Assembly: GCA_021767245.1 (NCBI GenBank)
Contig: JAASTO010000129.1
Coordinates: 1-7,491 of the forward strand
Length of the DNA: 7,491 bases
Direction: 5' to 3'
DNA from: Balneolaceae bacterium
Lineage (GTDB): Bacteria; Bacteroidota; Rhodothermia; Balneolales; Balneolaceae
A program made the translations under genes and the position numbers. Below the pieces are notes generated by a model. That model was not told where the DNA came from and did not search any database. It worked only from the letters and a program-made list of their open reading frames with translations. Positions 1 through 6,324 of this stretch are shown in pieces (position 1 is the stretch's first letter; every line of letters begins with the position of its first letter).

Positions 1-29
1 CGATCATACGGAAGGAACTTATTCGGCAT
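1..29 (-). CDS. 5' end of a DUF559 (Vsr-like endonuclease) gene, cut by the window edge
   Basis: Only the first nine codons and part of the tenth are visible; they read MPNKFLPYDR if the tenth is Arg. The start is ATG at 27-29 on the minus strand, with a GGGAG ribosome-binding site at 36-40 and a six-base gap. The call rests on homology inside the window: the same stretch, with changes, begins the DUF559 remnant at 2037-2335 (IPNNFLPYDR), where the rest of the domain can be recognised. DUF559 proteins typically begin with such a proline/tyrosine-rich lead before a helix and a PD-(D/E)XK-type nuclease core. The gene starts about 30 bp from family A repeat copy 1, the same layout as the remnant. 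Unlike the remnant it keeps an ATG and a good ribosome site, so it may be intact outside the window. The nuclease core itself is not visible here. Confidence 0.6.
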
Positions 30-59
30 ATTGTACTCCCTTTTTTGTGTTTGTGCTTG

Positions 60-249
60 ACTCACATCCCTCTGGTTTCGAGCTAAAGCTCTCAACCGGT
101 CTCCCTTCAAAGGGAGAATTCTCCAATAATAATTAAACTGTTTTTTTAACCCATAAACCTAAAATAGCCTCCGAAATTGGATAAAGATTATTCCCTCTTC
201 GAAGAGGGATAGTAAATGATCCACCGATCATTTACAGGGGGATGTGAGT
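60..249. repeat. Family A palindromic repeat, copy 1
   Basis: The ends are inverted repeats: ACTCACATCCC at 60-70 and its complement GGGATGTGAGT at 239-249. The left arm (about 61-123) holds a GAGCT-AA-AGCTC hairpin and a CTCCCTT/AAGGGAG hairpin followed by GGAGAATTCTCC. The right arm (about 189-249) holds an ATTCCCTC-TTCGAA-GAGGGAT palindrome and an AAATGATC-CACC-GATCATTT hairpin. Between the arms is about 65 bp of AT-rich sequence not shared with the other copies. This is the longest and best-preserved copy. It lies just beyond the M28 peptidase stop codon (minus strand) and just upstream of the DUF559 start at the window edge. Its hairpins could also help end M28 transcription (inference). 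No transposase is encoded inside, so it resembles a MITE or REP-type element. Confidence 0.88.
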
Positions 250-262
250 GCCTTATTCAATA

Positions 263-1168
263 TCACAAGCTCTCATCAAACGCCTTGATCGCATTTAGGA
301 TCATCTGAACCGATTTCTTGTAGAATTCCTGGGGAATGGTCTCAAAATCATCGGTGTGCTGATGGTAATGTTCATGGTCAGAAACGCCGAAATAAATGAA
401 TGGAACCCCCTGCTGATGAAATGGTCCATGATCCGAAGCGTAGGTCCAGTCGTCAAGATTACTGTTCGGATCGTCGTGTCCATACAACACATTAACACCC
501 GCCTTATCAATACCATCCAAAATCGGTTTTAACTCAGGATAGTGATAGGTACCAACCGCATAGATCTCATCCTTATCATTTTGGGCGATCATATCCAGGT
601 TGATGTTCATTTTTACCTTATCCAGAAATACCGAATCCTGTACCAAAGCTCTTGCTCCCTGCAGCCCCATTTCCTCGGCATCAAAAGCAGCAAAGACCAA
701 TGTATGATTTGGTTCCACATGGCTAAAATAATCGATATAAGCCAATAACGCGGCTGTTCCCGAAGCATCGTCATCGGCTCCGTTAAAGATTAGGGAATCC
801 CTCATGCCAATATGATCGTAATGCGCCGTAATGACGATGACTGAATCCGTTTTACCCGTGATCTGCCCGATCACATTCTGACCGGTTACTTCCTCTCCCT
901 GCCGACTGTTAAAATTGAACTCATGGGTAAATGAACCCTGAAAAGGCTCTGCACCTTCCTCTTCAAAACGATCCAGCAGATACTCCCGGGCAAGTTGATT
1001 GCCCTCCGTACCGGTACGCCGGCCTTCAGTGGAATCGGATGAAATGATGCGAAGGTCCTCGATCAGCTGATCTGTATCAAGAACATATTCAGTTTCCTGA
1101 TCTGCTGAACAAGAAACAAAAAGAAGTACAAAAAAAGAAAGTAGCAGGTGGAGTTTTATATGATTCAT
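263..1168 (-). CDS. Secreted M28-family zinc metallopeptidase, predicted lipoprotein
   Basis: The 301-residue protein starts with a lipoprotein signal peptide: a hydrophobic stretch at 7-19 ending in a VSC lipobox with Cys20. It is therefore probably anchored in a membrane and faces the periplasm or outside. The rest is an M28 aminopeptidase-type domain with the co-catalytic zinc signature: HYD at 116-118, the Asp cluster in NGADDDASG at 129-137, DAEE at 163-166 (Glu165 as likely general base, Glu166 as zinc ligand), NLDM with Asp192, and HTDD with His271. The SDHGPF block at 245-250 also fits this family. It probably trims N-terminal residues from peptides taken from outside; the exact specificity cannot be read from sequence. 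The length is normal for a single-domain member. The start has no clear Shine-Dalgarno site. It lies 45 bp downstream of the broken amidase gene and could once have been cotranscribed with it. Confidence 0.93.
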   Translation of the reverse strand: MNHIKLHLLLSFFVLLFVSCSADQETEYVLDTDQLIEDLRIISSDSTEGRRTGTEGNQLAREYLLDRFEEEGAEPFQGSFTHEFNFNSRQGEEVTGQNVIGQITGKTDSVIVITAHYDHIGMRDSLIFNGADDDASGTAALLAYIDYFSHVEPNHTLVFAAFDAEEMGLQGARALVQDSVFLDKVKMNINLDMIAQNDKDEIYAVGTYHYPELKPILDGIDKAGVNVLYGHDDPNSNLDDWTYASDHGPFHQQGVPFIYFGVSDHEHYHQHTDDFETIPQEFYKKSVQMILNAIKAFDESL

Positions 1169-1213
1169 TTATTCAGTCAGCTTAAGGTTAATTAGTTTGT
1201 AAATAGTATTAAG

Positions 1214-1808
1214 TTATTTGAAAATATCTTTTTGTATATGCATGGACACCAGCATTTGAGGGACGTCCACCACCTCTGCGATCTTCAGCTCACCGGCCAG
1301 GGAAAGTAAGGCATAGGCATCATTTCGGCCCATTCCTTTTTCTTCTTCCAGATAATCGATCATAAATCGCGTGGCTTTTATAGCTGCTTCGTCGATCGTT
1401 TCAGCAAAAGCAGTGACGGCATAATAGTCATCGGTTTCGTACTGAGGTTCGGTGATCTTTCTGCCGCCCTTGATCACTTCCACTTCATAAATGATATTCA
1501 TGGGTGCTTCAATAGCGGTTCCGCAAACTTCCCCGTGACCCTGAGCTGCATGCGTATCTCCAATGGAAAACAGTGCTCCTTCCACAAATACCGGAAAGCA
1601 AATGGTCGATCCTTCGGTCATATTTGAGTCATCCAAATTTCCTCCATTTGCCCGGGGCGGAATGGTTCGACTCCAACGGGCGTGTGTTTGTGCATCCGTG
1701 AGCTCATAGTCGTATTCAATTTCTTTTGTAAGAGGTTTCTCTGTCTGTAATACAACCAGCTGCAGTTAATGCCACTCCAATTATCAGTAACAATAATGAC
1801 CGAATCAT
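1214..1808 (-). pseudogene. Broken acetamidase/formamidase-family lipoprotein gene
   Basis: The FmdA/AmdA family hydrolyses short amides such as formamide to ammonia and the acid. The minus-strand gene starts with an intact ATG at 1806-1808, an AGGAG ribosome site at 1815-1819, and a lipoprotein signal peptide whose LTAAGC lipobox puts the lipid-carrying Cys at residue 19. Shortly after, the frame runs into a TGA. The family sequence continues in another frame, consistent with a one-base shift near 1735-1755. That frame reads through an N-terminal-like block (HARWSRTIPP) straight into the C-terminal part: IPPRANGGNLDD, then GALFSIGDTHAAQGHGEV, then AIEAP, to the stop at 1214. The remnant would encode about 197 residues against roughly 310-360 for the family, so a middle block of about 150 residues is missing. 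The longest open part (1214-1636, internal TTG) would lack the signal peptide and half the fold, so it is unlikely to be an enzyme. Confidence 0.82.
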
Positions 1809-1857
1809 AAATAACTCCTGTTCATATATATCTGATTTTACTGATTATGTTTAATGA

Positions 1858-2032
1858 CACACATCCCTCTGGTTTCAAGCTAAAGCTCTCAAACGGTCTC
1901 CCTTCAAAGGGAGAATTCTCTTAATATAAAACTGAAAGGCTTAAATTACCTTCTATATCTCCCTAAGAAGAAATTCCCTCTTTGAAGAGGGATCGTAAAT
2001 GATCCCCGGATCATGTACAGGGGGATGTGAGT
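1858..2032. repeat. Family A palindromic repeat, copy 2
   Basis: This copy has the same order of parts as copy 1: CACACATCCCTCTGG at the left (one base changed in the terminal repeat), AGCT-AA-AGCT and CTCCCTT/AAGGGAG hairpins, GAGAATTCTC, an unrelated AT-rich middle of about 50 bp, then TTCCCTC/GAGGGA, AAATGATCC-CC-GGATCATGT and the right end GGGGGATGTGAGT. It lies between the start of the broken amidase gene, about 50 bp away, and the stop codon of the DUF559 remnant, only 4 bp away. It is in the same orientation as copies 1 and 3. With copy 3 it brackets the DUF559 remnant as a direct repeat. Confidence 0.87.
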
Positions 2033-2036
2033 CAGG

Positions 2037-2335
2037 CTACAATATTATTCCTGCCTTTATTTGGCTAATAAAATTCTCCAGGTAAAGAATAACATTCGGT
2101 AAGTTTTTCCGGATAATCATGACTAATCCCATCTACCTCTATCACTACCATGATCTCGTGACAATAAAAATTTACTATGTAATTTAATATTGGTATTTGT
2201 CTGCGAAACTCAACACCCAATGATTTACCTTTTATTTGTACCCAAAGAAGCACTTCACTCAACGTACTGTTTTTTTAGTAATTACCGTGCTAAATATTTC
2301 AGTTTCCGATCATATGGAAGGAAATTATTCGGTAT
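2037..2335 (-). pseudogene. Degraded DUF559 (Vsr-like endonuclease) gene between two family A repeats
   Basis: Read in pieces on the minus strand, this gives a recognisable DUF559 protein: IPNNFLPYDRKLKYLAR, then NSTLSEVLLWVQIKGKSLG, VEFRRQIPILNYIVNFYC, IEVDGISHDYPE, and a tail NLPNVILYLENFISQIK ending at a TAG (2037-2039). DUF559 proteins are small PD-(D/E)XK-fold endonucleases related to Vsr. Visible lesions are: start codon ATG changed to ATA (2333-2335); a TAA where Lys is expected after LAR (2282-2284); one extra A in a run of seven (2270-2276) that shifts the frame; Asp changed to Asn in the IVDF active-site motif (codon 2170-2172); and a deletion with frameshift after DGISHDYPE that removes about 40 codons. 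A 65-codon stretch (2065-2262) stays open but lacks both ends of the domain. The stop codon lies 4 bp from repeat copy 2 and the start 36 bp from copy 3. Confidence 0.85.
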
Positions 2336-2371
2336 TGTGTACCCTATGTTTTTTCCTGGTCTTATTAATCC

Positions 2372-2542
2372 ACTCACATCCCTCTGGTTATGAGCTAAAG
2401 CTCTTAACCGGTCTCCCTTCTAAGGGAGAATTTTCACAATAGGTTAAGGAACCAAAGCCTGAAAATAAATTCACCAGTAACTACAAAGAATTCCCTCATT
2501 GAATAGGGACAGAAAATGAACTTGTTCATATACAGGGGGATG
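2372..2542. repeat. Family A palindromic repeat, copy 3 (most decayed)
   Basis: The left arm is well kept: ACTCACATCCCTCTGG, the GAGCT-AA-AGCTC hairpin, CTCCCTT/AAGGGAG. The right arm is worn: the ATTCCCTC palindrome has mismatches, and the right end reads CAGGGGGATG followed by TTAATC instead of TGAGT. The inner hairpin at about 2515-2533 (ATGAAC-TT-GTTCAT) differs from copy 1 (ATGATC/GATCAT) at a position where both strands changed together, so pairing is kept. TTAATC occurs on both sides (2365-2370 and 2543-2548); this may be a target-site duplication or chance. The sequence to its left (2307-2360) resembles window positions 1-50, because both are DUF559 5' ends with their leaders. Confidence 0.83.
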
Positions 2543-2595
2543 TTAATCATGTTCAAATGTGGGGAGATAGATCCAGTTATACAAGTAAACAGATA

Positions 2596-2632
2596 TAAAA
2601 AAACTCCTGCCCTCTTTCGAGAGCAGGAGTTC
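2596..2632 (-). terminator. Intrinsic terminator of the GAPDH gene
   Basis: Read on the minus strand, the stem AACTCCTGC/GCAGGAGTT is extended by TCTC/GAGG (one T-G wobble) and closed by a GAAA loop. A run of seven T follows, which fades into AT-rich sequence. It lies about 30 bp past the GAPDH stop codon. A perfect nine-pair outer stem, a stable tetraloop and the T run make this a strong rho-independent terminator. It should isolate gap from the DUF559/repeat zone downstream. Confidence 0.92.
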
Positions 2633-2661
2633 ATATAGATCTTTGATCTCTCAGTGTCGAA

Positions 2662-3660
2662 TTAAACGATCCTTGAGATCAGGTCAGCGGTACGTGCAGA
2701 ATATCCTGCTTCGTTATCATACCAGCCAATTACTTTGACAAGGTTTCCGTCCACTTTTGTACTTAGGCTGTCAAAGATATTTGAGTGTGGGTTTCCAATG
2801 ATATCACTTGATACCAGCTCCACATCAGAATATTCAAGGATTCCTTTCATTGGTCCTTCAGATGCAGCTTTAAATGCAGCATTGACTTCTTCTTCCGTTG
2901 TTTCTTTTTCAAGAACGACCGTAAAATCAGTCAGTGATCCGGTTACAGTAGGAACGCGAACAGCACCACCGTCCAGCTTACCATCAAGGTGAGGAAGTAC
3001 GAGTCCCACAGCCTTAGCCGCACCGGTTGTAGTCGGTACAATGTTCACAGCGGCTGCACGCGCTCTTCGAAGATCTTTGTGCGGTGCATCAACCAGAGCC
3101 TGATCCCCTGTGTAAGAGTGAATGGTGGTCATGAACCCTTTCACTAGTCCAAAATTATCATCCAGAATTTTAGCCATTGGAGCCAGGCAGTTAGTGGTAC
3201 AACTTGCATTGGAGTAGATCTCAACATCTTTGTCGATCTTCTCGTCATTCACACCCAATACGATGGTTTGAATATCACCTTTGGCAGGGGCAGAAATAAT
3301 GACTTTTTTAGCTCCGGCTTTCAGGTGCTTTCCGGCACTCTCAGCATCACGGAAAAATCCGGTGGATTCAATGACCACTTCCGCACCAAGGTCACCCCAA
3401 TTCAAATTTTCAGGGTCTCTCTCAGCTGATACTTTAAAGCTGTCGCCATCAATCGTGATGGTTTCCCCATCCACAGATACTTCTCCGGGATACATACCCT
3501 GAGCTGAATCATACTTGAACAGGTGAGCCAGAGTTTTGGTATCTGTCAGGTCATTGACGCCAACAATTTCAATACTATCTTTATGATTTGCGAGGATTGA
3601 ACGGGTCACCATTCTTCCGATCCTTCCAAACCCGTTAATTCCTACTTTTATTTTTGACAT
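2662..3660 (-). CDS. gap: Glyceraldehyde-3-phosphate dehydrogenase, NAD-dependent, type I
   Basis: This is the central glycolysis/gluconeogenesis enzyme in the cytoplasm. It converts glyceraldehyde 3-phosphate, phosphate and NAD to 1,3-bisphosphoglycerate as a homotetramer. The 332-residue protein is full length for the family. The N-terminal Rossmann motif INGFGRIGR lies at 8-16, and VNDLTD at 35-40 holds the Asp expected for NAD preference. The catalytic motif SCTTNC at 153-158 gives nucleophile Cys154, with His181 in TTIHSYTGDQ as its partner. The phosphate-binding segments RAAAVNIVPT (201-210) and TGAAKAVG are present, and the C-terminal motif reads WYDNEAGYS at 313-321. The start is fixed by an AGGA ribosome site six bases before the ATG and by the motif positions. 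The gene is monocistronic, divergent from the P5C dehydrogenase gene, and ends in a strong terminator. I see no sign of decay or transfer. Confidence 0.98.
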   Translation of the reverse strand: MSKIKVGINGFGRIGRMVTRSILANHKDSIEIVGVNDLTDTKTLAHLFKYDSAQGMYPGEVSVDGETITIDGDSFKVSAERDPENLNWGDLGAEVVIESTGFFRDAESAGKHLKAGAKKVIISAPAKGDIQTIVLGVNDEKIDKDVEIYSNASCTTNCLAPMAKILDDNFGLVKGFMTTIHSYTGDQALVDAPHKDLRRARAAAVNIVPTTTGAAKAVGLVLPHLDGKLDGGAVRVPTVTGSLTDFTVVLEKETTEEEVNAAFKAASEGPMKGILEYSDVELVSSDIIGNPHSNIFDSLSTKVDGNLVKVIGWYDNEAGYSARTADLISRIV

Positions 3661-3750
3661 TTCTAATCCTTGTTTATGATTAAATATTAATGCTTTTCAT
3701 TCATATAACAACAATGTAAAAAGCACTTATAAAGTTCTTGTGAATCTTCA

Positions 3751-3781
3751 TAAAAGTACCACTATAACGCCCGATTTTCAA
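3751..3781 (-). promoter_or_regulatory. Candidate promoter for gap
   Basis: Read on the minus strand, GTTGAAA is followed after about 20 bases by TACTTTTA. This resembles the Bacteroidota pattern of TTTG near -33 and TAnnTTTG near -7, with one mismatch in the last base of the -7 box. It can also be read as TTGAAA-N17-TACTTT. It would give a leader of roughly 85 bases before gap. The 224-bp divergent gap to the P5C dehydrogenase gene must hold promoters for both genes. For the plus-strand gene I see only an isolated TATAAT at 3854-3859, without a convincing partner. Confidence 0.33.
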
Positions 3782-3884
3782 CGTTTTACCCGGTACCCTC
3801 TAAGATTAAATATGGCCTTTGAAATGGGAGCGCTTTTCTGCGTATCTTATGGGTATAATTATAAAAACGAGATAAAAAACTGCT

Positions 3885-5501
3885 ATGCCTGATCAAACAT
3901 TAAAGAAATTCCGAAACGAAACCTATCTGGATTTTTCAGACCCTACTAACGATAAAGCCCAAAAGGACGCCCTTGAAGAAGTGCGTTCCAGTTTTGGCAA
4001 AGAATATGATTTATATATTAACGGAGAATTTGTAAAGGGAGATGCCGGTACCTTTGACAGTAAAAATCCCGGTAATCTCTCTGAGACCATCGGAACCTTT
4101 CAGATGGCAAGCAAAGAACAGGCTTTTGATGCCCTCGACAAAGCATGGAAAGCTTTTGAAAACTGGCAATATGTATCTGCCGAGAAACGGGCAGAGTATC
4201 TTTTTAAAGCCGCTGATGTAGTCCGTCGCCGACGACTAGAGATCAACGCCTGGATGATCAGCGAAGCCGGAAAGAATTATCTGGAAGCGGATGCCGACAC
4301 CTGCGAAGCCATCGACTTCATTGAATATTATGCACACGAAGCCCTGCGCATTGATGATGGCATGGATGTTCTTGAAGAAACCTGGGGCGACCACAACCGA
4401 ACCATCTACATGCCTATCGGTGCCGGTGTTTCGATCTCACCCTGGAACTTCCCCTTTGCTATTTTTGTGGGTATGTCTATCGCACCAATTGCTGTTGGTA
4501 ACACCGTAGTTGCCAAGCCTGCACCCGATACGCCCAAAATGGGACATCTCCTCGCTGAGATCCTTGATGAAGTTGGATTACCGGCCGGCGTGTTTAATTA
4601 CGTAACGGGTGGAGACATTGAAGTGGGTGAAAATCTTGCGAAGCATCCTAACACGCGTTTCATCACCTTTACCGGATCTAAGGGAGTGGGGCTGCACCTG
4701 AATAAGATCGCAGCAGAAGTTGCGGAAGGACAGAAATTCCTCAAGCGTATGGTTTGTGAACTTGGCGGTAAAAATGCAACCGTTGTAGATGAAGACGCGG
4801 ATATCGATGCCGCAGCGGATGAGATCATCAAAGGAGCCTTCGGGTTTCAGGGACAAAAATGTTCTGCAAGTTCTCGTGTAGTAGCCCACCAGGCTATCTA
4901 TGATGAACTGCTTGAAAAAGTGACTCAGAAAGCCAAGGCCCTGAGTGTTGGCAATCCAAAAGACAATCATATCTCAGGACCGGTTATCAATCAGAAGGCC
5001 GTGGATAAGATCATGAGCTACATTGAGATCGGTAAAGAGGAAGGCCGACTGATGGCCGGCGGTAAACGTGCCGAAACCGATGAGGAAGGCTATTATATAG
5101 AGCCTACTGTTTTTGCGGATGTGGATGAGAATGCCCGCATTGCCCAGGAGGAGATCTTTGGTCCGGTAACGGCATTCATCAAAGCCAAAGACACCGATGA
5201 TGCCCTTCGCATAGCCAATGGTGTGGATTACGCCCTGACCGGTGCCTATTTCTCCAATGATCCTAAGAAACTGGATCGGGCGCTGAGAGAATTCAGAGTT
5301 GGAAATCTTTACATCAACAGAAAATGTACCGGAGCCCTTGTTGGCGCCCAGCCATTTGGTGGTTTCAAACTGAGTGGAACTGACGCTAAGGCCGGTGGAC
5401 GTGATTATCTCAAGTATTTTCTTGAGCCGAAATCAACCACTCTCCGTCCTAAGGATGGCGTAGATATCGACCTTCAAAAATTCGAGTTCTCGAATAAGTA
5501 A
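3885..5501 (+). CDS. pruA: L-glutamate-gamma-semialdehyde (1-pyrroline-5-carboxylate) dehydrogenase, RocA type
   Basis: This enzyme oxidises glutamate-gamma-semialdehyde, the open form of 1-pyrroline-5-carboxylate, to glutamate with NAD. It is the second step of proline breakdown and the last step of arginine/ornithine breakdown. The 538-residue protein has the whole aldehyde dehydrogenase fold: ISPWNFPFAI at 184-193 with the catalytic Asn188, Lys211 in KPAPDTP for the cofactor, FTGSKGVG at 262-269, ELGGKN with general base Glu292, GQKCSASSR with nucleophile Cys326, and EEIFGPV at 422-428. The N-terminal WxxxxAEKRAEYLFKAAD block, CTGALVGAQPFGGFKLSGT and TDAKAGGRDYL are typical of stand-alone P5C dehydrogenases like Bacillus RocA, which separates it from general aldehyde dehydrogenases. 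No proline dehydrogenase domain is fused and none is nearby. The start has no Shine-Dalgarno site. It ends in tandem TAA TAA codons and a terminator. Transcription is probably monocistronic. Confidence 0.93.
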   Translation: MPDQTLKKFRNETYLDFSDPTNDKAQKDALEEVRSSFGKEYDLYINGEFVKGDAGTFDSKNPGNLSETIGTFQMASKEQAFDALDKAWKAFENWQYVSAEKRAEYLFKAADVVRRRRLEINAWMISEAGKNYLEADADTCEAIDFIEYYAHEALRIDDGMDVLEETWGDHNRTIYMPIGAGVSISPWNFPFAIFVGMSIAPIAVGNTVVAKPAPDTPKMGHLLAEILDEVGLPAGVFNYVTGGDIEVGENLAKHPNTRFITFTGSKGVGLHLNKIAAEVAEGQKFLKRMVCELGGKNATVVDEDADIDAAADEIIKGAFGFQGQKCSASSRVVAHQAIYDELLEKVTQKAKALSVGNPKDNHISGPVINQKAVDKIMSYIEIGKEEGRLMAGGKRAETDEEGYYIEPTVFADVDENARIAQEEIFGPVTAFIKAKDTDDALRIANGVDYALTGAYFSNDPKKLDRALREFRVGNLYINRKCTGALVGAQPFGGFKLSGTDAKAGGRDYLKYFLEPKSTTLRPKDGVDIDLQKFEFSNK

Positions 5502-5530
5502 TAACTGAGAGATTCGGTTTTAAAAGTATC

Positions 5531-5566
5531 AAAGCCCTGTATGCGAACGCATGCAGGGCTTTTTTT
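5531..5566 (+). terminator. Intrinsic terminator of the P5C dehydrogenase gene
   Basis: AAAGCCCTG-T-ATGC pairs with GCAT-G-CAGGGCTTT across a GAAC loop, with a single T-G wobble in an otherwise perfect 14-pair stem. A run of T continues to 5566. It starts 29 bp after the stop codon. Family B repeat copy 1 starts 7 bp after the T run, so that repeat is probably outside the transcript. Confidence 0.95.
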
Positions 5567-5573
5567 GTAGCCA

Positions 5574-5714
5574 GTCATTGCGAGGGTTGCAGTGAACAAC
5601 GTGAACCCAACCCGCGGCAATCTGCATGATCTACTTGGGAGCTCGATTTAGGGAGATTGCTTCGTCGTTAAACTTTCCAAACCAACATTAGGTCCCCGGC
5701 CGCCTCGCAATGAC
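5574..5714. repeat. Family B palindromic repeat, copy 1
   Basis: This 141-bp element has perfect 12-bp inverted ends, GTCATTGCGAGG and CCTCGCAATGAC. Inside are nested inverted pairs: GGGTTG/CAACCC, GTTG/CAAC, and GCAATCT (5617-5623) with AGATTGC (5654-5660), followed by TTCGTCGTT. The first 96 bp or so match copies 2 and 3 nearly base for base, while about 30 bp before the right end are different. Ends of the GTCATTGCGAGG type are common intergenic palindromes in Bacteroidota-like genomes (general knowledge, not checked here). It lies directly after the P5C dehydrogenase terminator. From 5502 to 5951 there is no gene: the stretch holds the terminator, this repeat, about 93 bp in which I see nothing (5715-5807), and copy 2. 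Confidence 0.93.
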
Positions 5715-5807
5715 CCTGTTTGGAGGATTAGGTTTTTGTATTCAGTATTTAGATTATGACTTGTTTGCCCTAGTCTCCGCCTTACCTAGACCCTCTATTT
5801 AATACAC

Positions 5808-5948
5808 GTCATTGCGAGGGTTGCAGTGAACAACGTGATCCCAACCCGCGGCAATCTGCCTGATCTTTTCGGGAGCTCGATTTCGGGAGATTGCTTCGTC
5901 GTTTAGCTTATTACAAATTATCTTACAATCCAGACTCCTCGCAATGAC
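5808..5948. repeat. Family B palindromic repeat, copy 2
   Basis: This copy has the same 141-bp length and perfect GTCATTGCGAGG/CCTCGCAATGAC ends as copy 1, in the same orientation. The left 96 bp differ from copy 1 at only a few positions (for example GTGATCCC for GTGAACCC). The variable stretch before the right end resembles copy 3 (both contain CATTAC- or TATTAC-like and TTACAATnCAG segments) and not copy 1. It ends 36 bp before the chosen ATG of the GIY-YIG gene, and that reading frame is open back to within 3 bp of the repeat. Confidence 0.93.
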
Positions 5949-5984
5949 CGGTTGATGTTTATAGTGGTTATTTTAAATTTAACT

Positions 5985-6314
5985 ATGGCTCAAAGAAAAG
6001 AACTCTACGTTTATATACTCACTAACAAAAATCATACTGTACTGTATACAGGAGTTACAAGTGATCTTGTTAACAGGGTATGGAGACATAAAAATAAAAT
6101 GATAAAGGGGTTCACTAAAAAATATAACGTCAACAAATTGGTCTATTACGAAGGTCCGGGCGAACCAATTTATGCCATAGAACGAGAAAAAAAGATAAAA
6201 GCCGGTTCAAGACAAAAGAAAATAGACCTGATAGATTCATTAAATCCTGATTGGCAAGATCTTTATGAAGATCTTATTCCAGCCAACTATAAAAATATTG
6301 ATGGTCCGGAATAA
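5985..6314 (+). CDS. Small single-domain GIY-YIG nuclease bracketed by family B repeats
   Basis: The 109-residue protein is essentially one GIY-YIG nuclease domain of the UvrC/URI-Slx1-like small type. The GIY strand is VYI at 9-11 and the YIG strand is YTG at 21-23. Arg31 and His35 lie in the following helix, KYNVNKLVYYE spans 46-56, the catalytic metal-binding Glu is Glu66 in AIEREK, and the tail NPDWQDLYEDL holds the conserved Asn87. All key residues are present, so it is probably active. No DNA-recognition domain is attached. The frame is open upstream to TTG 5952 and ATG 5955, but ATG 5985 places the start just before the first domain strand as in relatives; there is no Shine-Dalgarno site to decide. 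The stop codon is 10 bp from repeat copy 3 and the start is close to copy 2. The true substrate is unknown; a role acting on the flanking repeats is inference. Confidence 0.9.
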   Translation: MAQRKELYVYILTNKNHTVLYTGVTSDLVNRVWRHKNKMIKGFTKKYNVNKLVYYEGPGEPIYAIEREKKIKAGSRQKKIDLIDSLNPDWQDLYEDLIPANYKNIDGPE

Positions 6315-6324
6315 TTAAGACTAT

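Noticed and set aside
1711..1808. A separate short lipoprotein gene
   Set aside because: The signal peptide and lipobox are real, but amidase-family sequence continues at once in a shifted frame, so this is the 5' end of the broken amidase gene.
2065..2262. An intact 65-residue gene
   Set aside because: It is the middle of a DUF559 domain whose N-terminal and C-terminal parts are found in other frames next to it, with stops and frameshifts between.
2190..2442. Plus-strand open frames across the DUF559 remnant and repeat copy 3
   Set aside because: They run antisense to recognisable DUF559 codons and through the palindromic arm, with no protein family visible.
2662..3660. Ala in place of Trp in the GAPDH motif WYDNEWGYS as a defect
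   Set aside because: This position varies among good enzymes (E. coli GapA has Thr here), and all catalytic residues are present.
5985..6314. GIY-YIG gene as an intron or intein homing endonuclease
   Set aside because: No host gene is interrupted on either side and no intron core is visible; the flanks are palindromic repeats.
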